The position numbers and the translations under genes were made by a program. From assembly GCA_031386985.1 (NCBI GenBank), contig JANNCV010000001.1, forward strand, positions 1 through 64,000: 64,000 bases of DNA. Direction: 5' to 3'. Under the pieces are notes generated by a model, which worked only from the letters and a program-made list of their open reading frames with translations, searched no databases and was not told the origin of the DNA. Each line of letters starts with the position of its first letter. Position 1 is the stretch's first letter. The stretch is from JANJUB01 sp031386985 (lineage in GTDB: Bacteria > Armatimonadota > Fimbriimonadia > Fimbriimonadales > Fimbriimonadaceae). Below, piece by piece: positions 16,458 through 24,296 of the stretch.

Positions 16458-17174
16458 ATGTCAGCAATGGATCTCCGCCGCCTCCACGAACTCCATTTGA
16501 TAGATTTTGCCATTTTTGATATCAAGAAAAAAGCTGCCTCGCTCGATCCTGGTCGCGGAATTCAGGCTCAAATCGCCAAGCTGACGCAATATTTTGATTT
16601 GAAGAATCAAGAACTGCACGCTTTGACCGGCGAGCAAAAAGATATAGAACTTTCCCAGCAAACTGCGGCGGCTAGAGAAAAGCGAATCAATGATGAAATC
16701 TACGGCGGCAAAACAATCAACCCCCGCGAAATCGAAAACTTGCAAGCCGAACTCAAAAATATTGCAAAAAAGAGAGATCGCGCCGAGGAGCGGCTGTTAG
16801 AGCTAATGGACTTAGTCCCGCCCGCAAAAAAGTTGGCGGATGAGGCGAAAGCCCAGGTGGATAAAAAACAAGCTGAACTGGTTGAGTTTCAAAAAGGCGT
16901 TCTTCTTGTTAAGAAACAGCTTGAAGACGATTATCGAAAGTACGTCACCGCTCGTCCCGCCGCCGAAAAAGCAGTAGACCCGGTGATGCTGGCCAAGTAC
17001 AACGCGATCAAGGCCAAGCAAGGCGGAATTGGGATGACGGACGTTTTGAAAGGAAGTTGCGCCGCCTGTGGCATGAAGATTCCGACGAAGGCGATAGAAG
17101 GGGCGAAGGAAGGCAAAGTCTTTACGTGCGAGGCCTGCCACCGGATCATTTATGCGACGGATGGGCTGGTTTAG
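16458..17174 (+). CDS. Coiled-coil protein with C4 zinc ribbon
   Basis: This 238-aa protein is mostly a long two-stranded coiled coil (about 10-175, rich in Lys, Glu, Gln and Ala). It ends in a zinc ribbon of two CxxC pairs (CAACGMKIP and FTCEACHRIIY, about 205-230). This is the layout of the widespread C4-type zinc-ribbon (formerly DUF164) family that includes chlamydial CT398. Members have been linked to flagellar/secretion components and sigma-54 by interaction work, but no general function is agreed. It is divergent from the E2 gene with 41 nt between starts. The ATG at 16458 follows a CATAAT box. Confidence 0.82.
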   Translation: MSAMDLRRLHELHLIDFAIFDIKKKAASLDPGRGIQAQIAKLTQYFDLKNQELHALTGEQKDIELSQQTAAAREKRINDEIYGGKTINPREIENLQAELKNIAKKRDRAEERLLELMDLVPPAKKLADEAKAQVDKKQAELVEFQKGVLLVKKQLEDDYRKYVTARPAAEKAVDPVMLAKYNAIKAKQGGIGMTDVLKGSCAACGMKIPTKAIEGAKEGKVFTCEACHRIIYATDGLV

Positions 17175-17399
17175 GGGGAAGTTCGGGGGTTCGGTAGGTT
17201 CGGATGAGCTGATTGCTTGGAGCAATAGGTCAAGCCGACGAGGGGCGTGGGGTGGCTCTTCCCCGCGCGACAGGTTTGTAGCGATTCGGTTTCACGGGAA
17301 AGGGCAGGCATGCCAACTCTGCTGACTCGACGAGAAACAACGCGGATGATTCACCCTCTATCCAAGTAACGATTGCGGGCGTTCCCGCGTCAAGTAAGC
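17175..17399. other. 225-nt intergenic region
   Basis: The stretch begins with GGGGGAAGTTCGG plus two more GTTCGG copies (17175-17202); the GGGGGAAGTTCGG string recurs at 41867. No convincing gene, tRNA or terminator is seen. A 70-codon minus-strand open frame (17230-17442) covers it but overlaps the start of the next gene and has no recognisable domain. Confidence 0.5.
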
Positions 17400-18359
17400 A
17401 TGCGCACCAAGTCCCTGATAATTCTCGCCGCATTCGCATCAATCGGGGCTGTGAGCCAACTGCCCGATACCTCCGATGTCATTGTCAAGCAAAACTACAA
17501 ATCTGAGGCTGGCTCGATTGACTTGGCCGGGGTTTGCAAGCCATCAGAATCCGAGATTTCGTGTTGGAATGGTGAGGGCTTGCCCAACGATGTGCTCGGC
17601 GCAGAACTTACTGAGGTCTACAAAAAGGGGGATATCACAATCAACATGAAATACGGTCACAAGAATCGGCTCATCGTCTTCGACGTTGATGACCGTCCAG
17701 ACCGCAGATCCGAAGCGAAACTCGTGCTCCAAAAGCATCTCAGCACTCCCTACGGCAGCTCTAGCTCGGGCTATCAATTGCGCAACAAGTACAACGAAAA
17801 CCGGATGCTCATTAACTTGGCCGTTCCAAAAGACCAAGTTGAAAGCCAGGCCACAACTTCGTTAACCGAAAAGCTGGAGCCCAGCCCAAAACTTGAATTC
17901 AAGCTCGGCGCTCGCCTTGAGTTTTTCGGGGCCAAGTTCAAGATCGTCAAGATTGGCGAGAAGCAGCCTGCGGATGATTCAGGAAGCCGCCTTGGTTCGC
18001 CGGGCGCGCAGTGGCTTGTAGTGTTGGTCCGCGAGGGAGCCGAAACTCCACTGCCGCAAGGCATTTCGTGGACTATCTACGGCGAAGATGGCTTGCAAAT
18101 TCGATCTGTTAACTCAGAAGGTGAGCCTCTGCTGGCCATCCCAACCTATGATTCTGGGGGCACCCGAATCCCCAAGGAGAATCGTGTTTTTCAAGCGTCG
18201 CTCGGCGGGGGCGTTTACGCCGACGCCGGCGGGGATGAGATGTACATGAGCACTAACCTAAATCCGGCGCGGATTAAGTCGGTTGTAGCCCGGTGCTCGG
18301 TGACGAGGAACCTGATCATCAAGGGCATTCCGCTCGAGCCAAAGGGCGGGCGGCCATGA
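17400..18359 (+). CDS. Tandem secreted paralogue 1 of 3
   Basis: This 319-aa exported protein has a signal peptide (SLIILAAFASIGAVSQ). After it comes a block with two cysteines, SIDLAGVCKPSESEISCWNG, shared in form by the next two genes (VC...SC, then VC...TCW). The three also share a C-terminal block ending NLNPARIKSVV...GIPLEPKG, so they are tandem paralogues of one family. The middle contains a predicted beta-rich domain (KLEFKLGARLEFFGAKFKIV). No known domain is recognised. The stop overlaps the next start as ATGA. The start at 17400 puts the signal peptide at the N-terminus. Confidence 0.72.
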   Translation: MRTKSLIILAAFASIGAVSQLPDTSDVIVKQNYKSEAGSIDLAGVCKPSESEISCWNGEGLPNDVLGAELTEVYKKGDITINMKYGHKNRLIVFDVDDRPDRRSEAKLVLQKHLSTPYGSSSSGYQLRNKYNENRMLINLAVPKDQVESQATTSLTEKLEPSPKLEFKLGARLEFFGAKFKIVKIGEKQPADDSGSRLGSPGAQWLVVLVREGAETPLPQGISWTIYGEDGLQIRSVNSEGEPLLAIPTYDSGGTRIPKENRVFQASLGGGVYADAGGDEMYMSTNLNPARIKSVVARCSVTRNLIIKGIPLEPKGGRP

Positions 18360-19273
18360 TTGCCGTTTTTGCGGGCGTATCGGCCTTGATCGCCCAAACC
18401 AGCGCGACTCCCGTTACCCGCGTGAACTGCAAATTAGGTTCGGTTGAACTCATCGCGGTTTGCGCGATTTCAGCTGATTCCGTAAGCTGCCGGAGACCGA
18501 ACGGGTCGCTAGCCGAGGCCACCGCTGTGCAGCTACTGGAGCATTGGAAAGCGCAAGAATATGGGATGTCAACGCGAGTCAAATCGCTGAATCGCTACGC
18601 GGTAATGCAACTTCAATACAATAGAGATTACGACCCGTCGCAGGGCCAAATGTCGCTTCGCCAAGACAACGCCGGCGAGTTCTGGACTGGCGGTCAATGG
18701 CAAATGAAAACCAAGACAGGCGATTTGCAGATTCTCCACTTAACAGCGCCGGAGCCAGGCCCTAATCTGGCAAAAGTTCTTGTTCATGTACGTCTCTTTG
18801 GGAAACCTGCCGTAACGGAGCTCGCCGGTGGCAATATGATCGAAGTAGGCGGTAAGAGCATCCGAATCGGAGCGATTGAGGCGGTTAGAAAGGACCCCAA
18901 TTTATTCTCAGGCTCACGATGGAACATTCAAATTGGAACCGATGGCGATTCCCGCTTTATGCAAGAGTGGCAGTTTCGAGCCTTGGACTTAGACCGCAAA
19001 CCAATCGCGGGAGTTGACGAAAAGGGAAATGCTGTCGCACGGGATAAAGTGATACCAACCATAACCTCTATAAGCCCGAATCTCTTCAATTCGTCGAACT
19101 ACGCGCCTCCAGCCCGTTTGGCGCGAGTTCACTTTTCATTGGCGGCCGGTATCGGAGAGTGGATCGGCCAACTCACGTCGAACATAGACCCTCGATTTTT
19201 TAAAGCCCTTGAGGTAACGCCGGTTTCAATAGAGAAAGCGTATCTGGATATTCCGTTTGGCGGTGAGAAGTGA
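18356..19273 (+). CDS. Tandem secreted paralogue 2 of 3
   Basis: This 305-aa protein has a short signal-like N-terminus (MIAVFAGVSALIAQTSA). It carries the family's two-cysteine block (GSVELIAVCAISADSVSC) near residues 30-46 and the C-terminal block (SNIDPRFFKALEV...LDIPFGG). It lacks the long acidic middle of paralogue 1. The start overlaps the previous stop by 4 nt (ATGA) and its own stop overlaps the next GTG start, so the three are very likely translated in series from one mRNA. Function is unknown. The cysteine pair and export suggest a disulfide-stabilised extracytoplasmic domain. Confidence 0.7.
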   Translation: MIAVFAGVSALIAQTSATPVTRVNCKLGSVELIAVCAISADSVSCRRPNGSLAEATAVQLLEHWKAQEYGMSTRVKSLNRYAVMQLQYNRDYDPSQGQMSLRQDNAGEFWTGGQWQMKTKTGDLQILHLTAPEPGPNLAKVLVHVRLFGKPAVTELAGGNMIEVGGKSIRIGAIEAVRKDPNLFSGSRWNIQIGTDGDSRFMQEWQFRALDLDRKPIAGVDEKGNAVARDKVIPTITSISPNLFNSSNYAPPARLARVHFSLAAGIGEWIGQLTSNIDPRFFKALEVTPVSIEKAYLDIPFGGEK

Positions 19274-20172
19274 AGAGAATGGGATTTGGTTTGGCACTTT
19301 TGACGGTGAGTTCGCTCGTTGTCGGGAGTAGGATCATTCACACCCAAAAATGGGATGGCGGTTTCGGATCCGTCGAAGCTGTCTGTTCGATTGATCCTGA
19401 GTTCACGTGTTGGGATTCAGATGGGAAAGTGAGTTCGACCCTTGCCGATGAGCAGCTGAGTCAAAATGGGACGCTCCACGTTTACCGCAAGCCTGGCCCA
19501 ACTCCGCACTTGGTGTTTCTGCGGTTGGCTCATGGCTCAGATTACACCTACTTTCAATTCCCAGATACGGTTACCAGTTCCGGCAAAAGTGAGGAGGGCC
19601 GCTATGTTATGCGGCTGGTCGTCGCAGTATATGGAAAGCCTGGTGTGAAAGAAGCGACTCTAGTCGGACAACGGCCAATTCCGAAACCCATAGAAACGCC
19701 GTTCAAGGTTGGTTCGGTCCTCCGCGTGCCTGGGCATGAATACGTTATCCGAGGTTTCAAGGAAGGAAAAGTTGGCGGCTATTCAATCCCGTTGACGACC
19801 GCCTCGGGCAGAACCTGGACAGTGACTTGCGACGTCCGGGCATTCGCTCCGAAAAAAGCTCCCCCTTTACTGTTTGCCTACGATAAGGATGGCGTACTCA
19901 TTCGCGCCGTTGATGCGGATGGTGAAATGAGATTAGTTGAACCAAACCTTATCCGGCAGGTAACGGGGCAGTTTGGATACGGCCAGCCCCCAACCTTGCC
20001 TGTGGGAGTATCGGTAGCTCGACTTTACGTCGCAATTCCGGCTAACTTGGAGAATCCAAAGACCATCGAATTCACTACGAACATTAATCCAGCAAAGATC
20101 AGGTTCCTGCGCTACTTTGACACGGAGTATCAACCGATTAATTTCAAGATTCCGCTGGAACCGCGCGGTTAG
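19270..20172 (+). CDS. Tandem secreted paralogue 3 of 3
   Basis: This 300-aa protein begins with a signal peptide (MGFGLALLTVSSLVVGS after a short basic start). It has the shared two-cysteine block (GSVEAVCSIDPEFTCWDSDG) and the shared C-terminal block TNINPAKIRFLRYF...KIPLEPRG, closest in form to paralogue 1. The GTG at 19270 overlaps the upstream TGA; an ATG three codons later is an alternative. The gene converges on the proteasome-like gene with an 87-nt gap in which no terminator hairpin is obvious. Function is unknown. Confidence 0.7.
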   Translation: MKRMGFGLALLTVSSLVVGSRIIHTQKWDGGFGSVEAVCSIDPEFTCWDSDGKVSSTLADEQLSQNGTLHVYRKPGPTPHLVFLRLAHGSDYTYFQFPDTVTSSGKSEEGRYVMRLVVAVYGKPGVKEATLVGQRPIPKPIETPFKVGSVLRVPGHEYVIRGFKEGKVGGYSIPLTTASGRTWTVTCDVRAFAPKKAPPLLFAYDKDGVLIRAVDADGEMRLVEPNLIRQVTGQFGYGQPPTLPVGVSVARLYVAIPANLENPKTIEFTTNINPAKIRFLRYFDTEYQPINFKIPLEPRG

Positions 20173-20259
20173 AGCAAACGCAAAGAAAAATGGCCATCCT
20201 AGCCTTGCGCCCGCCAATCCGTTGGCAAATGTTGAGACGCAAAAAACCTCGCAAAAGCA

Positions 20260-20928
20260 TCAGGTTTGCGGAGTGAGTTGCACAAAGGTGCCCGTGCCAT
20301 CGCTTTCTCGCCGCAACAAAACACATTCCGCCCCGTATCCCTCCGGCATTTCCCCGGGAAAGGTCTTGTCCCAAAGTGCTTTGAGCTTGTTCTTCGCGTC
20401 GGTCGCTTTTAGGTTTGCGGCGTGAAGCTTTGTCATTTCCGATCTGAGAGAATCTACAAACTCCTCGGAGCCCACCAAAAACGCCCAGTTTCGATGCGTT
20501 TTGAACTCGCCCTCATAATCCAAGACCGCATAGGTATCCGTTGCGGCCTTATCGCCGAGCTCCGCGAAAAGCCCCCGAAAAATGAAGGGAGGCGAGGAAA
20601 AATCGGCAAATCCGCGTTTTATCGGCGTGCTAAGCGTCGAAACCACCCGCCGAATCGTAACATCATTCTCGCTCCGATTGAAGCCCTCTTGATGGGCAAA
20701 ATCAATCGCCGCCATCCGTAGGGTTTCAATATCCGATTGCTGCCCAATCGCCGAAAACGCGAGATTATCGTATATCTCAAAAATCTTGTTCGTGTACCGG
20801 CGGTAGGTGAACATCACAATGCCTTCCCCAATCGAAAGGGCCAAAACCGGCGCCCCAACGGCGAGGCGGCCTTCAATAAAGGACGCTCGATTGCCAATCG
20901 CTTCTTGCCAATCGTAGGGGGTTAACAT
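20260..20928 (-). CDS. Proteasome alpha-type subunit (PrcA-like), orphan
   Basis: This 222-aa protein follows the actinobacterial proteasome alpha subunit. The N-terminal helix reads MLTPYDWQEAIGNRASFIEG, then come the strand PVLALSIGEGIVMF and the block NKIFEIYDNLAFSAIGQQSD. The latter lines up with PrcA's QKISELYDRVGFAAAGKFNE. The next stretch, LRMAAIDFAHQEGF...NDVTIRRVVS, matches LRRGGIQFADTRGY...DVTGRQLAN. There is no N-terminal catalytic Thr and no propeptide, as expected of alpha not beta. The ATG at 20928 is chosen by this match; an in-frame ATG at 21006 would add 26 residues. No prcB, ATPase, ligase or Pup/UBact gene lies nearby, and its neighbours are a toxin-antitoxin-like pair and unrelated secreted proteins. 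Confidence 0.78.
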   Translation of the reverse strand: MLTPYDWQEAIGNRASFIEGRLAVGAPVLALSIGEGIVMFTYRRYTNKIFEIYDNLAFSAIGQQSDIETLRMAAIDFAHQEGFNRSENDVTIRRVVSTLSTPIKRGFADFSSPPFIFRGLFAELGDKAATDTYAVLDYEGEFKTHRNWAFLVGSEEFVDSLRSEMTKLHAANLKATDAKNKLKALWDKTFPGEMPEGYGAECVLLRRESDGTGTFVQLTPQT

Positions 20929-21004
20929 ATATGGTTTCAGTTTGACAGATAATGCAAAACTAACTCGAATACCTGAAATTTGCGTGCCATAATCATTCGA
21001 AGTC

Positions 21005-21256
21005 ATGCCCCATTCAATCAGCCTTAGCGATAGTGCATACCGAGCCTACGAGATCCGCGCAAAGCGGGTTGGGCTCACGGTTGATGAGTACCTGACGCAA
21101 CTGGCACGTTCAGGCGAAGGCTTCTTCCTCAGCCCAGAGATGAGGATCGGTATCGAGCGCGGGTTGGCTCAGGCGGATGCTGGAGACCACCTCTGCTTTT
21201 CTCAGGTTCGCGAGGAATTAACTAAGTATCGAGCGGGATGGCGCAAGAGCCGCTAG
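21005..21256 (+). CDS. Putative ParD/RHH-type antitoxin
   Basis: This 83-aa protein begins with a ribbon-helix-helix pattern: a short strand (HSISLSDSAYRAYEIRAK), then a helix (LTVDEYLTQLAR). Its C-terminal tail (RIGIERGLAQADAGDHLCFS, then QVREELTKYRAGW) is typical of ParD/CopG-like antitoxins that wrap the toxin. It is followed, with a 19-nt overlap, by a ParE-type toxin frame. Such proteins bind their own promoter; CATAAT at 20988-20993 could be that promoter's -10. The gene is divergent from the proteasome-like gene with 76 nt between starts. Confidence 0.75.
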   Translation: MPHSISLSDSAYRAYEIRAKRVGLTVDEYLTQLARSGEGFFLSPEMRIGIERGLAQADAGDHLCFSQVREELTKYRAGWRKSR

Positions 21257-21568
21257 CCATCCGGGTTCTCCCCTGAGGCCAGGGTTGATTGGATTGCGAT
21301 CTGGCACTGGAACGCGGACACGTATGGCGAGCGCCGAGCAGACAAATATATCAGCTTTCTCGATGACGAGATCCAGAGAATAGCTTCGAACCCTACAATC
21401 GGACGCCTTGTTCCCGAAGTGCCTGGCTTGCGCCGGTACCTCGCAAAGCGTCGCTCTCGCGGACACGGTCACATCATTTTCTACCGAGTTATGAATGAGC
21501 AGTTGCAGGTTATCCACGTCTTTCATACAGCACAAGACTGGCGAGGTTGGCTGAATCCGTCCGGATAA
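21238..21568 (+). pseudogene. parE: ParE/RelE-type toxin interrupted by an apparent +1 frameshift
   Basis: From ATG 21238 the frame reads MAQEPLAIRVLP and hits TGA at 21274. One base over, the frame continues EARVDWIAIWHWNADTYGER, then the ParE-typical IASNPTIGRLVPEVPGLRRY, GHIIFYRV and VIHVFHTAQDW, to a TAA at 21566. Removing one C from the CCCC run (21270-21273) restores a 109-aa toxin of normal length. The second frame has no ATG, GTG or TTG upstream of its conserved region. Either the sequence has an indel error, the toxin is inactivated, or ribosomes slip at CCC-TGA. ParE toxins poison gyrase; RelE relatives cleave mRNA. Confidence 0.8.
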
Positions 21569-21596
21569 CTTTCAAAACAAGCCACAATTACAACCA

Positions 21597-22988
21597 ATGC
21601 CGTCGCAAACTTCTGGAAAGGTCAAAATCGTAACGCTCGGGTGCGCTAAGAACGAGGTTGATAGCGAAGAAATTGCGGGAGTTCTGGCTTCTAAGGGTTA
21701 CGACGTTGATGGGACGGCGAAGAAGACTGAGGTCACGATCATCAATACATGCGGATTCCTGGAAAGTGCCAAGGAAGAGAGCATCCGGGCGATCAAGGAA
21801 GCGATAAGGGAAAAGAAGGCGGGAAGAACGGGCAAAGTCATTGTCGCCGGATGCCTCGCTCAACGCATGGGTGAAGAATTACAAAGACTCGCGCCGGGCG
21901 CAGATAGCTATGTGGGGGTTGGGCAGATGGGTCGGTTTGATTCCATTGTTGCCGAAACGCTAACGAGAAAGGGAGCCCTCCAAGAATTAACGCCTCCCCA
22001 GCATATCTGGGCCGATGTCAAAACCCGTTCAAGGACGGGAAAGCCGTGGTCGGCCTACCTAAAAGTGAGCGAGGGTTGTGACCACAAGTGCACGTTTTGC
22101 ACGATTCCAAGCTTTCGCGGCGCCCATGTTTCTAAGCCGATTGAGCGCTTGATTGAGGAGGCGAAACATCTCGCGGCCACCGGATGCAAAGAAATAAACC
22201 TCATTGCTCAAGATGTCACGCAATACGGTTACGATCTGTACAAGGAGTTCACCTTACCCCGCCTCCTACGGGAACTCAACGATATTGAGGGCATCGAGTG
22301 GATCAGAATCCTCTACTTTTATCCAAATCGCCTCACCGATGAGGTGATCGAGGCGATGGCGACGCTACCAAAAGTGGCCAAATACATTGATATACCCCTT
22401 CAACACGCGCACCCCAACGTGCTGAAGCGCATGAAGCGCCCGTGGGATGGCGAGCGTTATCTCAATCTCATCGAAAAAGTTCGAACCAGAATTCCAGAGG
22501 TTGCGATCAGAACAACCTTCATTGTCGGCTTCCCCGGTGAAACCGACGCCGAATTCGATTATCTGATTGAATTTATCAACAAAGCTCAGCTTGATCGGGT
22601 CGGAGCCTTCATCTTCAGCCGCGAGCCCGGCACGCCTAGCTTCGAAATGGAAGGCCAAGTTTCAACAAGGATAAAGCATATGCGTTACGACCGTCTTATG
22701 CGAACTCAGCAGCGCATCAGCACCGAGATAAATCGCAAATGGATCGGAAGAGAGCTTACGGTCTTAGTTGACGAGGTCCGGGATGGCTGGGTAGTAGGGC
22801 GGTCACATCGCGATGCGCCAGAGATTGATGGTCACGTCCTAGCTCGGGGCTCAGCGAATCCGGGTGAGTTCGTCACGGTTCACGTTGATTCCGCCGAGCC
22901 GTATGATCTGTTTGGTTATCTCGAAGGAAATGAGGCAGATACTCCAAGTTTAGTGCCGAGGCTGAGCGCGCCTCGAGCGCCGCAATAA
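21597..22988 (+). CDS. rimO: Ribosomal protein uS12 methylthiotransferase RimO
   Basis: This 463-aa radical-SAM enzyme adds a methylthio group to a conserved aspartate of ribosomal protein uS12. The N-terminal UPF0004 domain has its three cluster cysteines (VTLGCAKNEVDSE, INTCGFLESAKEES, VAGCLAQRM). The central radical-SAM motif is CDHKCTFC (about 161-168), followed by IPSFRGAHVSKP. A C-terminal TRAM domain (IGRELTVLVDEV, then SAEPYDLFGYL) completes the family layout. RimO rather than MiaB is supported by IPSFRG and the YDLFGYL end. It sits just downstream of the broken toxin and converges on uppS with a 7-nt gap. Confidence 0.95.
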   Translation: MPSQTSGKVKIVTLGCAKNEVDSEEIAGVLASKGYDVDGTAKKTEVTIINTCGFLESAKEESIRAIKEAIREKKAGRTGKVIVAGCLAQRMGEELQRLAPGADSYVGVGQMGRFDSIVAETLTRKGALQELTPPQHIWADVKTRSRTGKPWSAYLKVSEGCDHKCTFCTIPSFRGAHVSKPIERLIEEAKHLAATGCKEINLIAQDVTQYGYDLYKEFTLPRLLRELNDIEGIEWIRILYFYPNRLTDEVIEAMATLPKVAKYIDIPLQHAHPNVLKRMKRPWDGERYLNLIEKVRTRIPEVAIRTTFIVGFPGETDAEFDYLIEFINKAQLDRVGAFIFSREPGTPSFEMEGQVSTRIKHMRYDRLMRTQQRISTEINRKWIGRELTVLVDEVRDGWVVGRSHRDAPEIDGHVLARGSANPGEFVTVHVDSAEPYDLFGYLEGNEADTPSLVPRLSAPRAPQ

Positions 22989-22995
22989 ATTGCGA

Positions 22996-23730
22996 TCACA
23001 CAACGGCCCCAAACTTCCTCGTGCGGCCCTGAAATTCTTTTATTGCTCCAATCAGGGAAGGTTCGTCGAACTCCGGCCACGATTTTTGCGTGACCACGAT
23101 CTCGGCGTACGCTGCTTGCCAAAGCAAAAAATTTGAAATTCGCATTTCGCCTGCCGTGCGGATCATTAGGTCCGGATCGGGATGGCTTGGATTATACAGG
23201 CGAGATGAGATAAGCTCCTCTGACACCGCATCTTCGGGTAACCCATCGGTTATGATGGAGCGAACTGCGTCCACTATTTCTGCTCGGCCGCCGTAATTCA
23301 CAGCGAGCGTAAACGTGGTCCCGGTGTTATTCCGAGTCGTCTCGATTCCTGTTCGAAATGCCTCTTGCAGACCCGGTGGCAAACCTTCGATACGCCCACT
23401 AACGTTCACTCGAACGTTGTTTCGATGCATTCCCGCGAGTTCGTCTCGCGCGGCTCGTTCAATCAGCTTCATCAACCCATCAATTTCGTCGGCGGGCCTG
23501 CGCCAGTTCTCCGCTGAAAAAGCATACACCGTGAGATATCGAATCCCAAGTTCACTACACGCCAAAAGGATGCCCCGTAGGGCCCGATACCCCTCTCGAT
23601 GGCCCATGAGGCGCGCAAAGCCCTTGCCGGTAGCCCAACGCCCATTCCCATCCATAATGATGGCAACGTGGGTGGGAAGGGCATTCAAATCAACGCCCAA
23701 GCGACCGGCTAACTCTTGGGTCGCGTTCAA
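22996..23730 (-). CDS. uppS: Isoprenyl (undecaprenyl) diphosphate synthase
   Basis: This 244-aa cis-prenyltransferase makes the C55 lipid carrier for peptidoglycan and polysaccharide export. The substrate signature HVAIIMDGNGRWATGKGFAR, with the catalytic Asp in MDGNGRW, is near residue 22. Also present are YLTVYAFSAENWRRP and the C-terminal DPDLMIRTAGEMRISNFLLW, which binds the Mg-isopentenyl diphosphate. Length is normal. It is the last gene of the 12-gene minus-strand run and starts 3 nt after frr. Confidence 0.97.
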   Translation of the reverse strand: MNATQELAGRLGVDLNALPTHVAIIMDGNGRWATGKGFARLMGHREGYRALRGILLACSELGIRYLTVYAFSAENWRRPADEIDGLMKLIERAARDELAGMHRNNVRVNVSGRIEGLPPGLQEAFRTGIETTRNNTGTTFTLAVNYGGRAEIVDAVRSIITDGLPEDAVSEELISSRLYNPSHPDPDLMIRTAGEMRISNFLLWQAAYAEIVVTQKSWPEFDEPSLIGAIKEFQGRTRKFGAVV

Positions 23731-23733
23731 ACC

Positions 23734-24294
23734 TTAGACTTCCATGAGTTCGGCGTCTTTCTTCTTTTGAACTGCGTGGACTTCCTCAACGAATTTATCG
23801 GTCAATTTCTGAATCTTTGCTTCGAATGATTTCAGCTCATCTTCGCTGATTTCCTTGTTCTTTTGCATCGCCTTATAGTGCTCGTTGGCGTCGCGGCGAA
23901 CGTTTCGAATGGCAACTGCACCCTGCTCAGCCCGCGCATTAACCTGCTTAACCATATCTTTACGGCGCTCTTCGGTCATTTGCGGGAAATTCAAGCGGAT
24001 TCCGTTCGAGTCTGAGTTGGGCGTTATGCCGAGATCGCTCTTCAGAATCGCGCGCTCTATCAGAGGAATCATATTCTTGTCGTACGGTTGAATCAGCAGT
24101 TGGCGCGGCTCCGGAATTGAAACGTTCGCGACCTGAGAGACGGGCGTGTCCGTGCCGTAGTAGTCCACGTGAACTCGCTCAAGGACCGCCGTCGTTGCCC
24201 GGCCAGTTCGGTAAGTGGAAAAGTCATGGGCCATCACCTCGATAGCGTGTTTCATGCGTCTTTCCGCGTCTTGTAAAGTTTCTTCTGGGGTCAT
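23734..24294 (-). CDS. frr: Ribosome recycling factor
   Basis: This 186-aa RRF, with EF-G, splits post-termination ribosomes. Family blocks include STYRTGRATTAVLERVHVDY near residue 25 and VANVSIPEPRQLLIQPYDKN near 50. NSDSNGIRLNFPQMTEERRK near 100 and the C-terminal helical tail are also present. The ATG at 24294 is fixed by an excellent AGGAGG lying in the last codons of pyrH; the two genes are separated by 2 nt. An upstream ATG in the same frame lies inside pyrH and is rejected. Confidence 0.97.
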   Translation of the reverse strand: MTPEETLQDAERRMKHAIEVMAHDFSTYRTGRATTAVLERVHVDYYGTDTPVSQVANVSIPEPRQLLIQPYDKNMIPLIERAILKSDLGITPNSDSNGIRLNFPQMTEERRKDMVKQVNARAEQGAVAIRNVRRDANEHYKAMQKNKEISEDELKSFEAKIQKLTDKFVEEVHAVQKKKDAELMEV

Positions 24295-24296
24295 AG

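Noticed and set aside
17230..17442. 70-codon minus-strand frame between the zinc-ribbon gene and paralogue 1
   Set aside because: It overlaps the signal-peptide region of the next gene, has no domain and no ribosome site.
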